A stretch of DNA of 64,000 nt from Bacteroidales bacterium (GTDB lineage Bacteria > Bacteroidota > Bacteroidia > Bacteroidales > UBA932). The notes beneath the pieces are model-generated. The model had not been told where the DNA came from. It was given only the letters and a program-made list of their open reading frames with translations, and did no database searches. Every line of letters begins with the position of its first letter. Positions within the stretch are counted from its first letter, which is position 1. The stretch is from assembly GCA_017625535.1 (NCBI GenBank), contig JAGAKR010000018.1, positions 1-64,000 on the forward strand, given 5' to 3'. This document shows positions 28,866 to 37,589 of this stretch, piece by piece. The position numbers were made by a program, and so were the translations under genes.

Positions 28866-28886
28866 GGATACGGTATACCTGTATCC
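28866..28886. promoter_or_regulatory. Near-palindrome between pyrE and NUDIX (possible operator)
   Basis: The outer arms GGATAC and GTATCC enclose an inner GTATAC palindrome. The site lies between two divergent -7 boxes, overlapping the plus-strand start point and the pyrE leader. The symmetry and place suit a repressor dimer, but an RNA hairpin is also possible. Confidence 0.5.
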
Positions 28887-28898
28887 GACAATTCATTG

Positions 28899-28906
28899 CA
28901 AATATA
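28899..28906 (-). promoter_or_regulatory. Promoter -7 box (TATATTTG) of the pyrE operon
   Basis: This fits TAnnTTTG on the minus strand. The expected start is near 28891, giving a leader of about 48 bases that contains the palindrome. Confidence 0.5.
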
Positions 28907-28926
28907 ATAATTTCATTTTAAAATAT

Positions 28927-29547
28927 ATGTACAGCATTTACTTTAACAACAGAATTATAAGAGTCTGCAACCAAAGTTGCAATGCCCCGTACAATCCGAA
29001 TGCTACGGTACTTCACTCCATCAATGATAAAACACTCCAGGAACTCCCTTGTTTATTTGACGGAAGCGAAAATATGAAAATGCTGTATATACCAGTTCCC
29101 CAGGAGAAAATGCAGGAGACCTTTGATGCCCTGTGCTCACAGTTCACCCCTATAAACGCCGGTGGAGGTCTTGTACAGAACCAGGCCGGGGAATACCTTC
29201 TCATCTGCCGCCACGGACTGTGGGACCTTCCCAAAGGGAAACAGGAAGAGGGTGAAGACATTGCCGTTACTGCGCTGCGCGAGGTTGAGGAAGAGTGCGG
29301 GATAAGTTCACTGGAACAGGATGAACTCCTCTGCATTACCCACCATACATACCATATGAACGGGCTCCATATGCTCAAGCACACATACTGGTACAAGATG
29401 AAATATACCGGCTCACAAGACCTCAAACCCCAACTTGAGGAAGACATTCAGCGCTGCGAATGGGTGCCTGCCGAAAAACTCCCCGAATATCTGCAGAACA
29501 CCTACCCTTCAATCCGCAAAGTCTTTGAGGAAGCCGGCCTGCTGTAA
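28927..29547 (+). CDS. NUDIX hydrolase
   Basis: The ATG at 28927 is preferred over the longer frame from 28864 because the earlier codons would lie in the palindrome and promoter start region. The 206-residue protein has a complete NUDIX box (G-x5-E-x7-REVEEECGI, about residues 105-127). An N-terminal domain of about 70 residues (IYFNNRIIRVCNQ) precedes it. NUDIX enzymes cleave nucleoside diphosphates linked to other groups; the substrate is not clear. This form with an extra N-terminal domain is common in Bacteroidales next to pyrE. Confidence 0.9.
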   Translation: MYSIYFNNRIIRVCNQSCNAPYNPNATVLHSINDKTLQELPCLFDGSENMKMLYIPVPQEKMQETFDALCSQFTPINAGGGLVQNQAGEYLLICRHGLWDLPKGKQEEGEDIAVTALREVEEECGISSLEQDELLCITHHTYHMNGLHMLKHTYWYKMKYTGSQDLKPQLEEDIQRCEWVPAEKLPEYLQNTYPSIRKVFEEAGLL

Positions 29548-29550
29548 AGC

Positions 29551-29697
29551 CTCCGTCCGGAAAACCACCCACTTTTCCCGAACGGTTGCTCCCCAAAAAG
29601 ATACTCCGTTCGGGAATCCACTCATTTTCCCGAACAGTTGCTCCCAAAAGAGGCACTCCGTCCGGGAAACACCCACTTTCCCTGAACAGCTACTATG
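29551..29697. repeat. Three tandem hairpin repeats, 52-53-bp unit
   Basis: Units start at 29551, 29604 and 29656, just after the NUDIX stop codon. Each reads CTCCGTYCGG, then about 15 bases, then TTTTCCCGAACRGTTGCTCC. In the middle unit GTTCGGGAA and TTCCCGAAC form a perfect 9-bp stem; the outer units carry mismatches. The core GTTCGGGAA is close to the dispersed word GTCGGGAAG. No gene is evident here. Confidence 0.8.
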
Positions 29698-29734
29698 GTG
29701 AGTGCGGAGACTTATCTCCTTACTGGATATGTAT

Positions 29735-29905
29735 ATAAGTGAAAATTTGGCTATGCGCATCCTGGAGCGGGCGTAAGCAATCATTTCAGATGGGCCGTAT
29801 GGTTCAGGCTTGTTTGAACAACGCAGTTGTGAGTTCCTGAACACGGCCCAGATGAAATAGATTGCCAGCCCGGCGGAAGGCTAAGCATAGACATATTTTC
29901 ACTTG
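29735..29905 (-). ncRNA. Candidate structured small RNA (6S-like long hairpin)
   Basis: The arms 29737-29808 and 29836-29904 can pair over almost their whole length with bulges: AAGTGAAAATWTG, CTATGC, GGCAATC/GCAATC, ATTTCA, TGGGCCGT and TTCAGG match in order. The loop holds a small stem ACAAC-GCA-GTTGT. A -7 box (TATATTTG) at 29909-29916 points into it on the minus strand. The size of about 170 bases, one long irregular hairpin and its own promoter resemble 6S RNA. The identity is not proven. Confidence 0.6.
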
Positions 29906-29908
29906 AAG

Positions 29909-29916
29909 CAAATATA
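29909..29916 (-). promoter_or_regulatory. Promoter -7 box (TATATTTG) of the candidate small RNA
   Basis: This fits TAnnTTTG on the minus strand, lying between the end of the LolA-like gene (29930) and the hairpin. The expected start is near 29902, exactly at the base of the long hairpin. Confidence 0.5.
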
Positions 29917-29929
29917 CAGTGATTGATAA

Positions 29930-30466
29930 TCACCTCAGATCCGTTACTACCGCAGAAGGGTAGTCATCGGGATTAAGGGTGAACAATGATGGGTCCGGAG
30001 CAGGAAGTTTGGAGTATTTCTGTATGGAGATGGTGTAAATTGCACCGGTTTTTGCCTTCATTACAATCTGCATGGGAATCCCCTCCGCATCCATTCCCAT
30101 TGTGGAGATATCGTACATCCCCCCCGGATTCCTGAGCAATGCAAAAGGGTTGTCCATAATGTCTGCACCAGGGGCAGGAATTCCAGAAGCAGGAGCACCA
30201 GGAGAAGCTGCATCCGCACCGGAAGATGGGGCAACCGGAAGCAGCACAATCTCATCAATCCCTTTCTGGTAAATTCCCTTTACAGAGCCGTTTGAAACCA
30301 CCAGAATCTCATCTGTCTCCATTCTGTAATTCTCCCCAAGGGTAATTACACTCCCGGAGCCCTCGTACTGGGAGTTCCCGGCAGCATCAACTGCACTGAA
30401 GTTGAAACTTAAGGTGGCGCCACCTATAAGGAACGCCACCAATGCATTTATTACTGTATTAACCAT
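29930..30466 (-). CDS. LolA-like outer membrane lipoprotein carrier family protein
   Basis: This 178-residue protein has a hydrophobic N-terminus and a beta-rich body (LSFNFSAVDAAGNSQYEGSG, YRMETDEILVVSNG, IYTISIQKYSKL). This is the pattern of the LolA-like proteins found directly after ftsK in many Bacteroidetes. LolA proteins carry lipoproteins across the periplasm. The signal peptide lacks the usual early Lys/Arg. A Pro/Ala/Gly insert (about 80-105, SSGADAASPGAPASGIP) is unusual. It overlaps ftsK by 8 bases, so the two are coupled. Confidence 0.75.
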   Translation of the reverse strand: MVNTVINALVAFLIGGATLSFNFSAVDAAGNSQYEGSGSVITLGENYRMETDEILVVSNGSVKGIYQKGIDEIVLLPVAPSSGADAASPGAPASGIPAPGADIMDNPFALLRNPGGMYDISTMGMDAEGIPMQIVMKAKTGAIYTISIQKYSKLPAPDPSLFTLNPDDYPSAVVTDLR

Positions 30467-32975
30467 AAATGTCCTTTATATTGGCCAGACGGGCATCCAG
30501 TTCGCTGAGGTCACCCACAAGAACCTGCCGAGCCTTGCTTCCCTCGTACGGTCCTACAATTCCTGCAGCCTCCAACTGGTCCATTATGCGTCCTGCCCTG
30601 TTGTAACCCAGATTCATTTTCCTCTGGATAAGGGAGGTTGAGCCCTGCTGGTGCATCACTACAAGTTTTGCGGCATCCTCAAAGAGGGAATCCCTGCGGT
30701 TGAGGTCCACCTCACCAACGCCTCCGTCATCTTCCTTGTCTTCTCCTGTATACTCAGGCAAATAGTGTGCCGTTGTATATCCCCTCTGTGCAGAGATGTA
30801 ATCAACAACCCTCTCAACCTCTTTGGTATCTATGAATGCACACTGCACACGGGTAAGGTCTCCGCCGTTGGAAATGAGCATATCACCTCGTCCTATGAGC
30901 TGGTTGGCTCCAGTCTGGTCCAATATGGTCCTTGAGTCTACACTCGAACGCACCATAAAGGCTATTCTGGCAGGGAAGTTGGCTTTAATGTTACCAGTAA
31001 TTACAGAAGTCGTAGGCCTCTGTGTTGCAATCACAAGGTGGATACCAATTGCACGGGCAAGCTGTGCAAGACGTGCTATAGGCTCCTCTATCTCCTTGCC
31101 TGCCGTCATAAGCAGGTCTGCAAACTCATCAATTACAACAACTATATAAGGGAGGAACCTGTGCCCTTTCAGAGGGTTCAATTTCCTCTGCAGGAACTTC
31201 TCATTATACTCCTTTATATTCCTCACATACGCCAGTTTAAGAAGGTCATACCTGGCATCCATCTCTATACAGAGAGATTTTAGGGTATATACAACCTTCT
31301 GGGTATCTGTAATCACCGGCTCATCTGCATCTGGCAGCTGGGCAAGGAAGTGCTTCTCCAGTTTTGAGTAAAGCGAAAGTTCAACCTTCTTTGGATCCAC
31401 CAGCACCAGTTTCAGTTCAGACGGATGCTTGTAATAGAGCAAAGAGGTTAGGATAGCATTCAATCCTACAGATTTTCCCTGTCCTGTTGCACCCGCCACC
31501 AGAAGGTGCGGCATCTTGGCCAAATCAAAATGCATCACATCGTTGGTGATTGTCATACCAAGAGCCACCGGAAGGTCATATGTCTGCGACTTGAACTTCT
31601 CATCATCCAGCACAGAGAGCATTGAAACCGTGCTCGGCTTCTCATTTGCCACCTCAATGCCTATGGCATTTGTACCAGGCAATGTAACAACACGCACACC
31701 TTTGGCAGCCAATGAAAGCTGTATATCCTCCTCCAGCCTCTTTATCTGCGCCACCCTCACACCCGGTGCGGGAACAATCTCATACAACGTTACGGTAGGT
31801 CCAACCCTTGCCGAAATCTTTGTTACACCTATCTTGTAGTTTGCAAGTGTACGTACAATCTGCCTGTTGTTCTTCTCAAGTTCCTCGCGGGTTACAACAT
31901 ACCACTTGTCCTTATAATCCTCAAGCAATGTAAGCGGCGGTGCCTGGTAAGAAGAGAGATCCAATCTTGGATCAAACAGATTGTCATCCCCCAAAATCTC
32001 CTCCTCAGCCGCTTCCTCCTGGGTAACAGGCATATCATCAGGGGTTGAAAGCACCTCAACCTCCCGGGTATCATTGTCGGGAAGAGAAAGTTCCTCCCCC
32101 TTGTTTTCCTCTCCTTTTCCCGACAGATTCTCCTCTGCCTCTTCCCCTGCACTGCTGCCAGAATCATCCACTTCCCCGCCGATAATCTCAAACGCTGGGG
32201 CAAGATCCTTCTCATCCTCTTCCTCGCAGGTTGCAGGAATCTCTGCATCCAAATCTGCATACAAGTTCCCTACAGGGGCCGTCTCCTCTTCTGCAACTTC
32301 CTGCACAGCCTCCTCTTCAATAACCTTCTTTGGTTTTGGAGCAGTTACACGGTCTGCCCAGTTGTAAAAACCGGTTATTATTTTTCCGTTTACAAGTATC
32401 ATCCATACCACAAGGAGGATGAACACTATGCTGCCTGCCCCAAGAGGGCCTATCATATTCTTGAGCCAGAGGATTACAAAATAGCCGTATGAACCGCCGG
32501 CTCCGCCTCCGAACCAGTCATCAACCCTTGTGAATGAGAAAATGAAAGAGAATGCCAATGAAATGACTATACATCCCAGCAATGAGAGGATGAAGAACCT
32601 AAGTAACTTTATCTGCTTGAGTTTAAGGCAATAGAGCCCCACTCCAAGGAAAAAGAAAGGAACTATGAAGGCTCCCAGGCCAAAAAGTCTGGAAACAAGG
32701 AAATTTGCCCACATAAGGCCAAGTTTTCCTCCGTTGTTCTGCACCTCTACAGAGGCATCAAACATATCCTTGTTGTAGAATACGCTCTGGTCTTCCGCCC
32801 AACTGAAAACATACGAGAAGAGGGAAAAGAACGTAAAGGCAGAAACAGCCAGTGCCACAAGTCCGCAGATGAGGTAGAACGCATCCTTCCTCTTTGGAAC
32901 CTGAGTCTCGGCCTTGGCTTTGAGACGCTCCTCCTTTGTAGTTTTTGTAAGTTTGGTTTTCTCTTTCTTAGCCAT
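30459..32975 (-). CDS. ftsK: DNA translocase FtsK
   Basis: FtsK pumps DNA at the division septum and helps resolve chromosome dimers. The 838-residue protein has four N-terminal membrane helices (about 25-195) and an acidic linker (about 225-340). The motor domain follows, with Walker A GATGQGKSVGLNAI and Walker B VVVIDEFADLLM, then the C-terminal winged-helix gamma domain (LIQRKMNLGYNRAGRIMDQL). The linker carries two copies or near-copies of the dispersed word (32076 and about 32118). The DUF4290 gene lies 2 bases upstream. Confidence 0.96.
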   Translation of the reverse strand: MAKKEKTKLTKTTKEERLKAKAETQVPKRKDAFYLICGLVALAVSAFTFFSLFSYVFSWAEDQSVFYNKDMFDASVEVQNNGGKLGLMWANFLVSRLFGLGAFIVPFFFLGVGLYCLKLKQIKLLRFFILSLLGCIVISLAFSFIFSFTRVDDWFGGGAGGSYGYFVILWLKNMIGPLGAGSIVFILLVVWMILVNGKIITGFYNWADRVTAPKPKKVIEEEAVQEVAEEETAPVGNLYADLDAEIPATCEEEDEKDLAPAFEIIGGEVDDSGSSAGEEAEENLSGKGEENKGEELSLPDNDTREVEVLSTPDDMPVTQEEAAEEEILGDDNLFDPRLDLSSYQAPPLTLLEDYKDKWYVVTREELEKNNRQIVRTLANYKIGVTKISARVGPTVTLYEIVPAPGVRVAQIKRLEEDIQLSLAAKGVRVVTLPGTNAIGIEVANEKPSTVSMLSVLDDEKFKSQTYDLPVALGMTITNDVMHFDLAKMPHLLVAGATGQGKSVGLNAILTSLLYYKHPSELKLVLVDPKKVELSLYSKLEKHFLAQLPDADEPVITDTQKVVYTLKSLCIEMDARYDLLKLAYVRNIKEYNEKFLQRKLNPLKGHRFLPYIVVVIDEFADLLMTAGKEIEEPIARLAQLARAIGIHLVIATQRPTTSVITGNIKANFPARIAFMVRSSVDSRTILDQTGANQLIGRGDMLISNGGDLTRVQCAFIDTKEVERVVDYISAQRGYTTAHYLPEYTGEDKEDDGGVGEVDLNRRDSLFEDAAKLVVMHQQGSTSLIQRKMNLGYNRAGRIMDQLEAAGIVGPYEGSKARQVLVGDLSELDARLANIKDIYG

Positions 32976-32977
32976 CT

Positions 32978-33652
32978 CTATTTATTGTTTTTCCACCTTT
33001 TCCCGTTGTTTGAACCGTTCTGCTTGTTCTTCTGTCCGTTGTTCCTGAAGTTCCTCTGGCCACCTCCCTGCTGCATGCTCCTTGAGTGTACAGGTGTGTC
33101 TGCAACACCCATTCCAATATGCACGCCCTCCGGAACCTTAATCCTGCCGTCAGAAAGTTTGTAGATGTCATTGAAGATTGTCTCCTCAGAAACTGAATCC
33201 TTGTTCCAGATAAGGTACTGCTGCTTCATATAAGAAGCCAGGGTCTTTATCATATAGGTCTTCACCTCATCATCCTCCCTCTCTGCAATTACCTCTATCA
33301 TATTCTGGATGTTCCTCCCATAATGGGCAGCCTTTACAGGCACCGTATGGAGCGGAATCGCCGAAGGCGGTGTTGAGAGGCTCTCCCTGGTTGGTGTAGG
33401 ATAAGGTGAATCAATATCAATCTTGAAATCCGAGATCACGTGCACGTGGTCCCACAATTTATGCTTGAAATCATTGATATCCCTCAATTGCGGGTTAAGT
33501 GTTCCCATAACCTGCACAACCGACTGTATCTGTTCATTGCGTTTCTCCTTGTCGGGGATACTTGCAACATACTCTATCATCTTCTGAACGTGTCTGCCAT
33601 ACTCCGGCATCTGCAATTTTTCTCTCTGTGTATTGTAATCCAATTCCTCCAT
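32978..33652 (-). CDS. DUF4290-family protein
   Basis: The start at 33652 (MEELDYNTQREKLQMPEYGR) fits the DUF4290 family; the open frame goes on to 33802, but those codons are hydrophobic and unlike the family. The 224-residue product has two similar helical halves, each with YGR-x-QNMIE-type segments (MPEYGRHVQKMIEYV and AAHYGRNIQNMIEVIA), and a basic Asn/Gly/Lys-rich tail. The function is unknown; the family is conserved in Bacteroidetes. It lies directly before ftsK, so it is probably co-expressed with it. Confidence 0.85.
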   Translation of the reverse strand: MEELDYNTQREKLQMPEYGRHVQKMIEYVASIPDKEKRNEQIQSVVQVMGTLNPQLRDINDFKHKLWDHVHVISDFKIDIDSPYPTPTRESLSTPPSAIPLHTVPVKAAHYGRNIQNMIEVIAEREDDEVKTYMIKTLASYMKQQYLIWNKDSVSEETIFNDIYKLSDGRIKVPEGVHIGMGVADTPVHSRSMQQGGGQRNFRNNGQKNKQNGSNNGKRWKNNK

Positions 33653-33784
33653 AAAAATATCCTTCAAAATTATCCTTCCCTCCCTTGACGCCCACAACTG
33701 GGCAGGACAGAAATCCCAAAATATATGAACAACAAATTTACAATTTTTATAACAGATAATTGTAAAAAATAGATGAACCTGAAA

Positions 33785-33823
33785 CAAAAAAAAAAGGAAC
33801 AACTTTTATGCTGTTCCTTTTTT
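33785..33823 (-). terminator. Intrinsic terminator after tRNA-fMet
   Basis: A stem GGAACA with TGTTCC is extended by A/T runs on both sides. It can work on both strands and lies 6 bases after the tRNA. Confidence 0.8.
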
Positions 33824-33828
33824 CTTAG

Positions 33829-33901
<73 letters not shown>

Positions 33902-33944
33902 ATGTATGTCTTACCCCGAGGGGTTTTAGTTCCGAATTGGATTG

Positions 33945-33952
33945 CAAAAGTA
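33945..33952 (-). promoter_or_regulatory. Promoter of tRNA-fMet (-33 TTG, -7 TACTTTTG)
   Basis: On the minus strand TACTTTTG is preceded by TTG (33973-33975) with a 20-base spacer, a full Bacteroidetes promoter. It overlaps the end of hisS. Confidence 0.65.
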
Positions 33953-33967
33953 GAGGTTATTTTTCAA

Positions 33968-35317
33968 TTATGCAAATTTTATTTCATCTTTTTTGCATAC
34001 AATCTGCTCGCCAGTTGTCTGGTTCTTTATATTTACAACACCATCAGCAATTTCCTGCTCACCCACAATTACAAAATATGGGATGTTTTTCTTGGCAGCA
34101 TAATCAAACTGCTTCTTCAGTTTTGTCTTGTCCGGGTAAATCTCGCAATTGATTCCCTGTGCCCTAAGCCCTGCAATTATAGGGAGTGAGTACGCAACCT
34201 CAGCATCACCCATATTTGAGAAGAGCACCTTGGTACCTCCTATTGCCTCTTTAGGGAATTTGTCGAGTCCCTGCAATACATCGTAGATTCTGTCTGCGCC
34301 GAACGAGATGCCCACGCCACTCATTCCTGGAAGTCCGAATATACCTGTAAGGTCGTCGTATCTTCCGCCGCCGCAGATACTTCCTATTGCAAAATCCTTG
34401 GCCTTTACCTCAAAGATTGCGCCTGTGTAGTAGTTGAGGCCGCGTGCCAGCGAAAGGTCTATCTCAACCTCCTGTTTTATACCTGCCACTGCAATGTATC
34501 CGAACAGTTCCTCCAATTCAGCAACTCCTTTGAGGCCCGCCTCACTGGTTGCAAGAATCCCCTTCATTGCCGCAAGTTTCTCCTCTGTGGTTCCGCTCAG
34601 GGTAAGTACCGGCTCAATTGTGGCAATGCCTTTCTCATCAATGCCCCTTTCAGCCAACTCTGCCTTCACTGAATCCAGTCCAATCTTGTCTATCTTGTCT
34701 ATTGCAACTGTAATGTCAATCAGTTTGTCGGGATGACCAATAACCTCAGCAAGGCCCTGCAGAACTTTTCTGTTGTTTATCTTTATACATACATTTATCC
34801 CGAACTTTGCAAACACTTCATCAACTATCTGGACCAGTTCCAGTTCGTTGATGAGCGATTTGCTTCCAATCACATCCACATCGCACTGGTAGAACTCCCT
34901 GTACCTTCCCTTCTGGGGACGGTCTGCCCTCCATACCGGCTGAATCTGGTAACGTTTGAACGGGAATGCCAGTTCATTCTGGTGCTGCACAACATACCTT
35001 GCAAACGGCACTGTAAGGTCGTATCTGAGACCTTTCTCACACACCTTAAGTGAAAGGGCGTTGCTGTTCTCCAGCTGCTGTGGTTCCACACCTGCAAATG
35101 CATCTCCGGAGTTAAGTATCTTAAAGAGGAGTTTGTCACCCTCATCGCCATATTTGCCCAACAAAGTGGAGAGGTTCTCCATAGAAGGGGTCTCCAACGG
35201 GTTGAATCCGTATTTCTTGAATACAGAACGGATTGTATCAAATATATAGTTTCTGCCCGCCATCTCAGCCGGGCCAAAATCTCTGGTTCCTTTCGGAATT
35301 CCTGGTTTCTGAGCCAT
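33968..35317 (-). CDS. hisS: Histidyl-tRNA synthetase
   Basis: HisS charges tRNA-His. The 449-residue class II enzyme has motif 2 around [20 protein letters not shown], the histidine motif [15 protein letters not shown], and GGGRYDDL with [15 protein letters not shown] (motif 3). A C-terminal anticodon-binding domain follows (from about 345). It starts 1 base after nfnB ends, so histidyl-tRNA synthesis and the Nfn genes share a transcript. Confidence 0.96.
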   Translation of the reverse strand: MAQKPGIPKGTRDFGPAEMAGRNYIFDTIRSVFKKYGFNPLETPSMENLSTLLGKYGDEGDKLLFKILNSGDAFAGVEPQQLENSNALSLKVCEKGLRYDLTVPFARYVVQHQNELAFPFKRYQIQPVWRADRPQKGRYREFYQCDVDVIGSKSLINELELVQIVDEVFAKFGINVCIKINNRKVLQGLAEVIGHPDKLIDITVAIDKIDKIGLDSVKAELAERGIDEKGIATIEPVLTLSGTTEEKLAAMKGILATSEAGLKGVAELEELFGYIAVAGIKQEVEIDLSLARGLNYYTGAIFEVKAKDFAIGSICGGGRYDDLTGIFGLPGMSGVGISFGADRIYDVLQGLDKFPKEAIGGTKVLFSNMGDAEVAYSLPIIAGLRAQGINCEIYPDKTKLKKQFDYAAKKNIPYFVIVGEQEIADGVVNIKNQTTGEQIVCKKDEIKFA

Positions 35318-35318
35318 C

Positions 35319-36707
35319 TTATTTCTTGTTCTTTAAATATTCATCAATTGCTGCAGCAGCCCTTTTTCCCGCACCCATTGCAAGAATTACGGTTGCCGCA
35401 CCTGTTACTGCATCGCCTCCGGCAAAAACACCCTCCCTTGAGGTTACGCCATCTTCATTTGCCACAATGCCACCTTTGCGGTTCCTTTCAAGCCCCGGTG
35501 TTGTCTGTGCAATAAGAGGGTTTGGAGATGTTCCAAGTGCCATAATCACAACATCTGTATCAATGGTAAAATGGGAATCCGGAACAGCCACAGGAGACCT
35601 TCTGCCACTGGCATCCGGTTCACCAAGTTCCATCTGCTCACATTTTATCCCTGTAACCCAGCCTTTCTCATTCCCGACAATTTCCACCGGATTGGTAAGG
35701 AGCCTGAACTGGATCCCCTCCTCCTTGGCGTGGTGCACCTCCTCTGCCCTGGCAGGAAGTTCCTTCTCTGTACGGCGGTATACCACAGTAACCTCCGCAC
35801 CCAGGCGCAAAGCCGTTCTGGCCGCATCCATGGCAACATTTCCGCCACCCACAACACAAACCTTGTTGCCCACATATATAGGGGTTCTTGAACCCTCTTT
35901 ATATGCCTTCATAAGGTTGCTTCGGGTAAGGAATTCATTTGCCGAAACAACTCCGTTGAGGTTCTCTCCAGGTATGTCCATAAATTTTGGAAGACCTGCA
36001 CCGCTCCCTATGAACACGGCATCAAACCCCTCCTTGTCAAACATATCGTCTATGGTAATGGTACGCCCCACTACCACATTTGTCTCTATCTTTACCCCAA
36101 GGGCCTTTACATTCTCTATCTCTGCCGCCACTACAGTATCTTTAGGAAGCCTGAACTCCGGGATACCGTATGTAAGCACTCCACCCGGTTTGTGGAGCAC
36201 CTCAAATATGGTTACACCGTATCCGAGTTTTGCAAGATCACTTGCACAAGCAAGACCGCCAGGACCGCTACCCACTACAGCCACCTTTTTTCCATTAAAA
36301 GGTTTCTTTTCCAGAAACTTAACATTGTTTTCCCGGCTCCAGTCCGCCACAAAACGCTCCAGTTTGCCTATTGCCACCGGCTCGCCCTTTACCCCCATCA
36401 CACAAGACCCCTCACACTGGCACTCCTGCGGACATACCCTGCCACAAATTGCAGGGAGCGAACTGTCTATGGCAATTATTTTTGCCGCCTCCGCAAAATT
36501 TCCCGCTGCAACCTGGGCAATGAAGAACGGGATCTTCACAGATACCGGACACGCTGTCATACAAGCCGGCTTCTTGCAATTGAGACATCTTTTTGCCTCA
36601 AGCAACGCCTCTTCATCACTATAGCCCAAACATACCTCCTTGAAATTCTTTGCCCTTATCTCAGGGTCCTGCTCCCTGACCGGAACTCTTGGAATCCTTG
36701 CTGCCAT
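35319..36707 (-). CDS. nfnB: NfnB-like large subunit (NADPH-dependent oxidoreductase, GltD-like)
   Basis: This is the large subunit of the NADH-dependent reduced ferredoxin:NADP+ oxidoreductase. The 462-residue protein has an N-terminal iron-sulfur region ([13 protein letters not shown], then [16 protein letters not shown]), an FAD site [20 protein letters not shown] and an NADP site [20 protein letters not shown]. It is often annotated as the glutamate synthase small chain. The adjacent gene of the NfnA/PyrK-like type, 2 bases upstream, supports Nfn rather than GOGAT, since no large GltB is present here. The electron bifurcation role is by family. Confidence 0.85.
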   Translation of the reverse strand: MAARIPRVPVREQDPEIRAKNFKEVCLGYSDEEALLEAKRCLNCKKPACMTACPVSVKIPFFIAQVAAGNFAEAAKIIAIDSSLPAICGRVCPQECQCEGSCVMGVKGEPVAIGKLERFVADWSRENNVKFLEKKPFNGKKVAVVGSGPGGLACASDLAKLGYGVTIFEVLHKPGGVLTYGIPEFRLPKDTVVAAEIENVKALGVKIETNVVVGRTITIDDMFDKEGFDAVFIGSGAGLPKFMDIPGENLNGVVSANEFLTRSNLMKAYKEGSRTPIYVGNKVCVVGGGNVAMDAARTALRLGAEVTVVYRRTEKELPARAEEVHHAKEEGIQFRLLTNPVEIVGNEKGWVTGIKCEQMELGEPDASGRRSPVAVPDSHFTIDTDVVIMALGTSPNPLIAQTTPGLERNRKGGIVANEDGVTSREGVFAGGDAVTGAATVILAMGAGKRAAAAIDEYLKNKK

Positions 36708-36709
36708 AT

Positions 36710-37564
36710 CTATTTCCCCCTTCCTATTTTACATTTATGATCTGCCTCAACCTCTATGGTCCTGTACATTGCCTGCCTTCTCATAGCCTCGTCAAAATCA
36801 ACATCATACGCATTGAATTCAGGACCCTCCACACAAGCAAAGCGCACTTTGCCTGCAACAGTAACCCTGCAGGCGCCGCACATACCGGTGCCGTCAACCA
36901 TTAGGGTATTGAGGCTCACCACCAGCGGAAGGTTGAATTTCTTCGCCGACATTGTTACAAACTTCATCATTATCATTGGCCCGATAGCCACCGCCTGGGT
37001 ATAACCTGCCCCAGCGGCCATAAGTTCCTCAAGTTTGGCGGTTACAAGCCCCTTGTAGCCTTTTGAACCGTCATCTGTACAGATATGCAGGTTGTCACAA
37101 ACCTTTGCCATCTCCTCTTCAAGGATAAGCATATCGGCATTTTTTGCCCCTATTATCACATCAACCTTTGCACCCCTTTCGTGGAAATATTTTGCCTGAG
37201 GGTACACAGGTGCAGTTCCCAATCCTCCTGCTATGAAAACGAAGGACATCGTCTTCAGTTCTTCGTCGGGAAGAGAGATGAATTCAGAAGGCTGCCCAAG
37301 GGGACCTGCCACATCTGCAAATGAACCTCCCTCCTCCAAGGCACATATCTCCTTGCTGCTGGCACCTACCGCCTGGGTAACTATTGTAACTGTACCCTTC
37401 TCACGGTTGTAGTCACATATTGTGAGAGGAATCCTCTCACCCTCTTCGTCTGCCCTCACAATCAGAAATTGTCCCGGCTGTGCGGCACAGGCAAGGCGCG
37501 GTGCCTCAACCTCCATAAGGGTAATTATTGGGGTAAGTGTCTCTTTCCTTACTATCCTGTACAT
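36710..37564 (-). CDS. nfnA: NfnA-like small subunit (FAD/NAD-binding, 2Fe-2S)
   Basis: This 284-residue protein is like dihydroorotate dehydrogenase electron transfer subunits: an FAD domain (RIPLTICDYN), an NAD(H) domain (FIAGGLGTAPVYPQAKYF), and a C-terminal 2Fe-2S cluster (DGTGMCGACRVTVAGKVRFAC). With the NfnB-like gene next to it, it forms the Nfn enzyme that couples ferredoxin, NADH and NADPH. A GTCGGGAAG copy falls in its FAD/NAD linker. The GH9 gene ends 25 bases upstream on the same strand. Confidence 0.86.
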   Translation of the reverse strand: MYRIVRKETLTPIITLMEVEAPRLACAAQPGQFLIVRADEEGERIPLTICDYNREKGTVTIVTQAVGASSKEICALEEGGSFADVAGPLGQPSEFISLPDEELKTMSFVFIAGGLGTAPVYPQAKYFHERGAKVDVIIGAKNADMLILEEEMAKVCDNLHICTDDGSKGYKGLVTAKLEELMAAGAGYTQAVAIGPMIMMKFVTMSAKKFNLPLVVSLNTLMVDGTGMCGACRVTVAGKVRFACVEGPEFNAYDVDFDEAMRRQAMYRTIEVEADHKCKIGRGK

Positions 37565-37589
37565 ATCTGCCTGTATTTGTATTTTATAA

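Noticed and set aside
29548-29929. A small protein gene in the 382-base gap
   Set aside because: Frames there are short, overlap the hairpin array or the RNA candidate, and lack ribosome sites or family features.
35233-36624. Long open frame on the plus strand (463 codons)
   Set aside because: It is the mirror of nfnB, Ser/Pro/Thr-rich with no motifs, a common antisense shadow.
35319-36707. Glutamate synthase small subunit
   Set aside because: No large subunit lies nearby and the adjacent NfnA-like gene with a 2Fe-2S site fits the Nfn enzyme better; the sequence alone does not fully exclude it.
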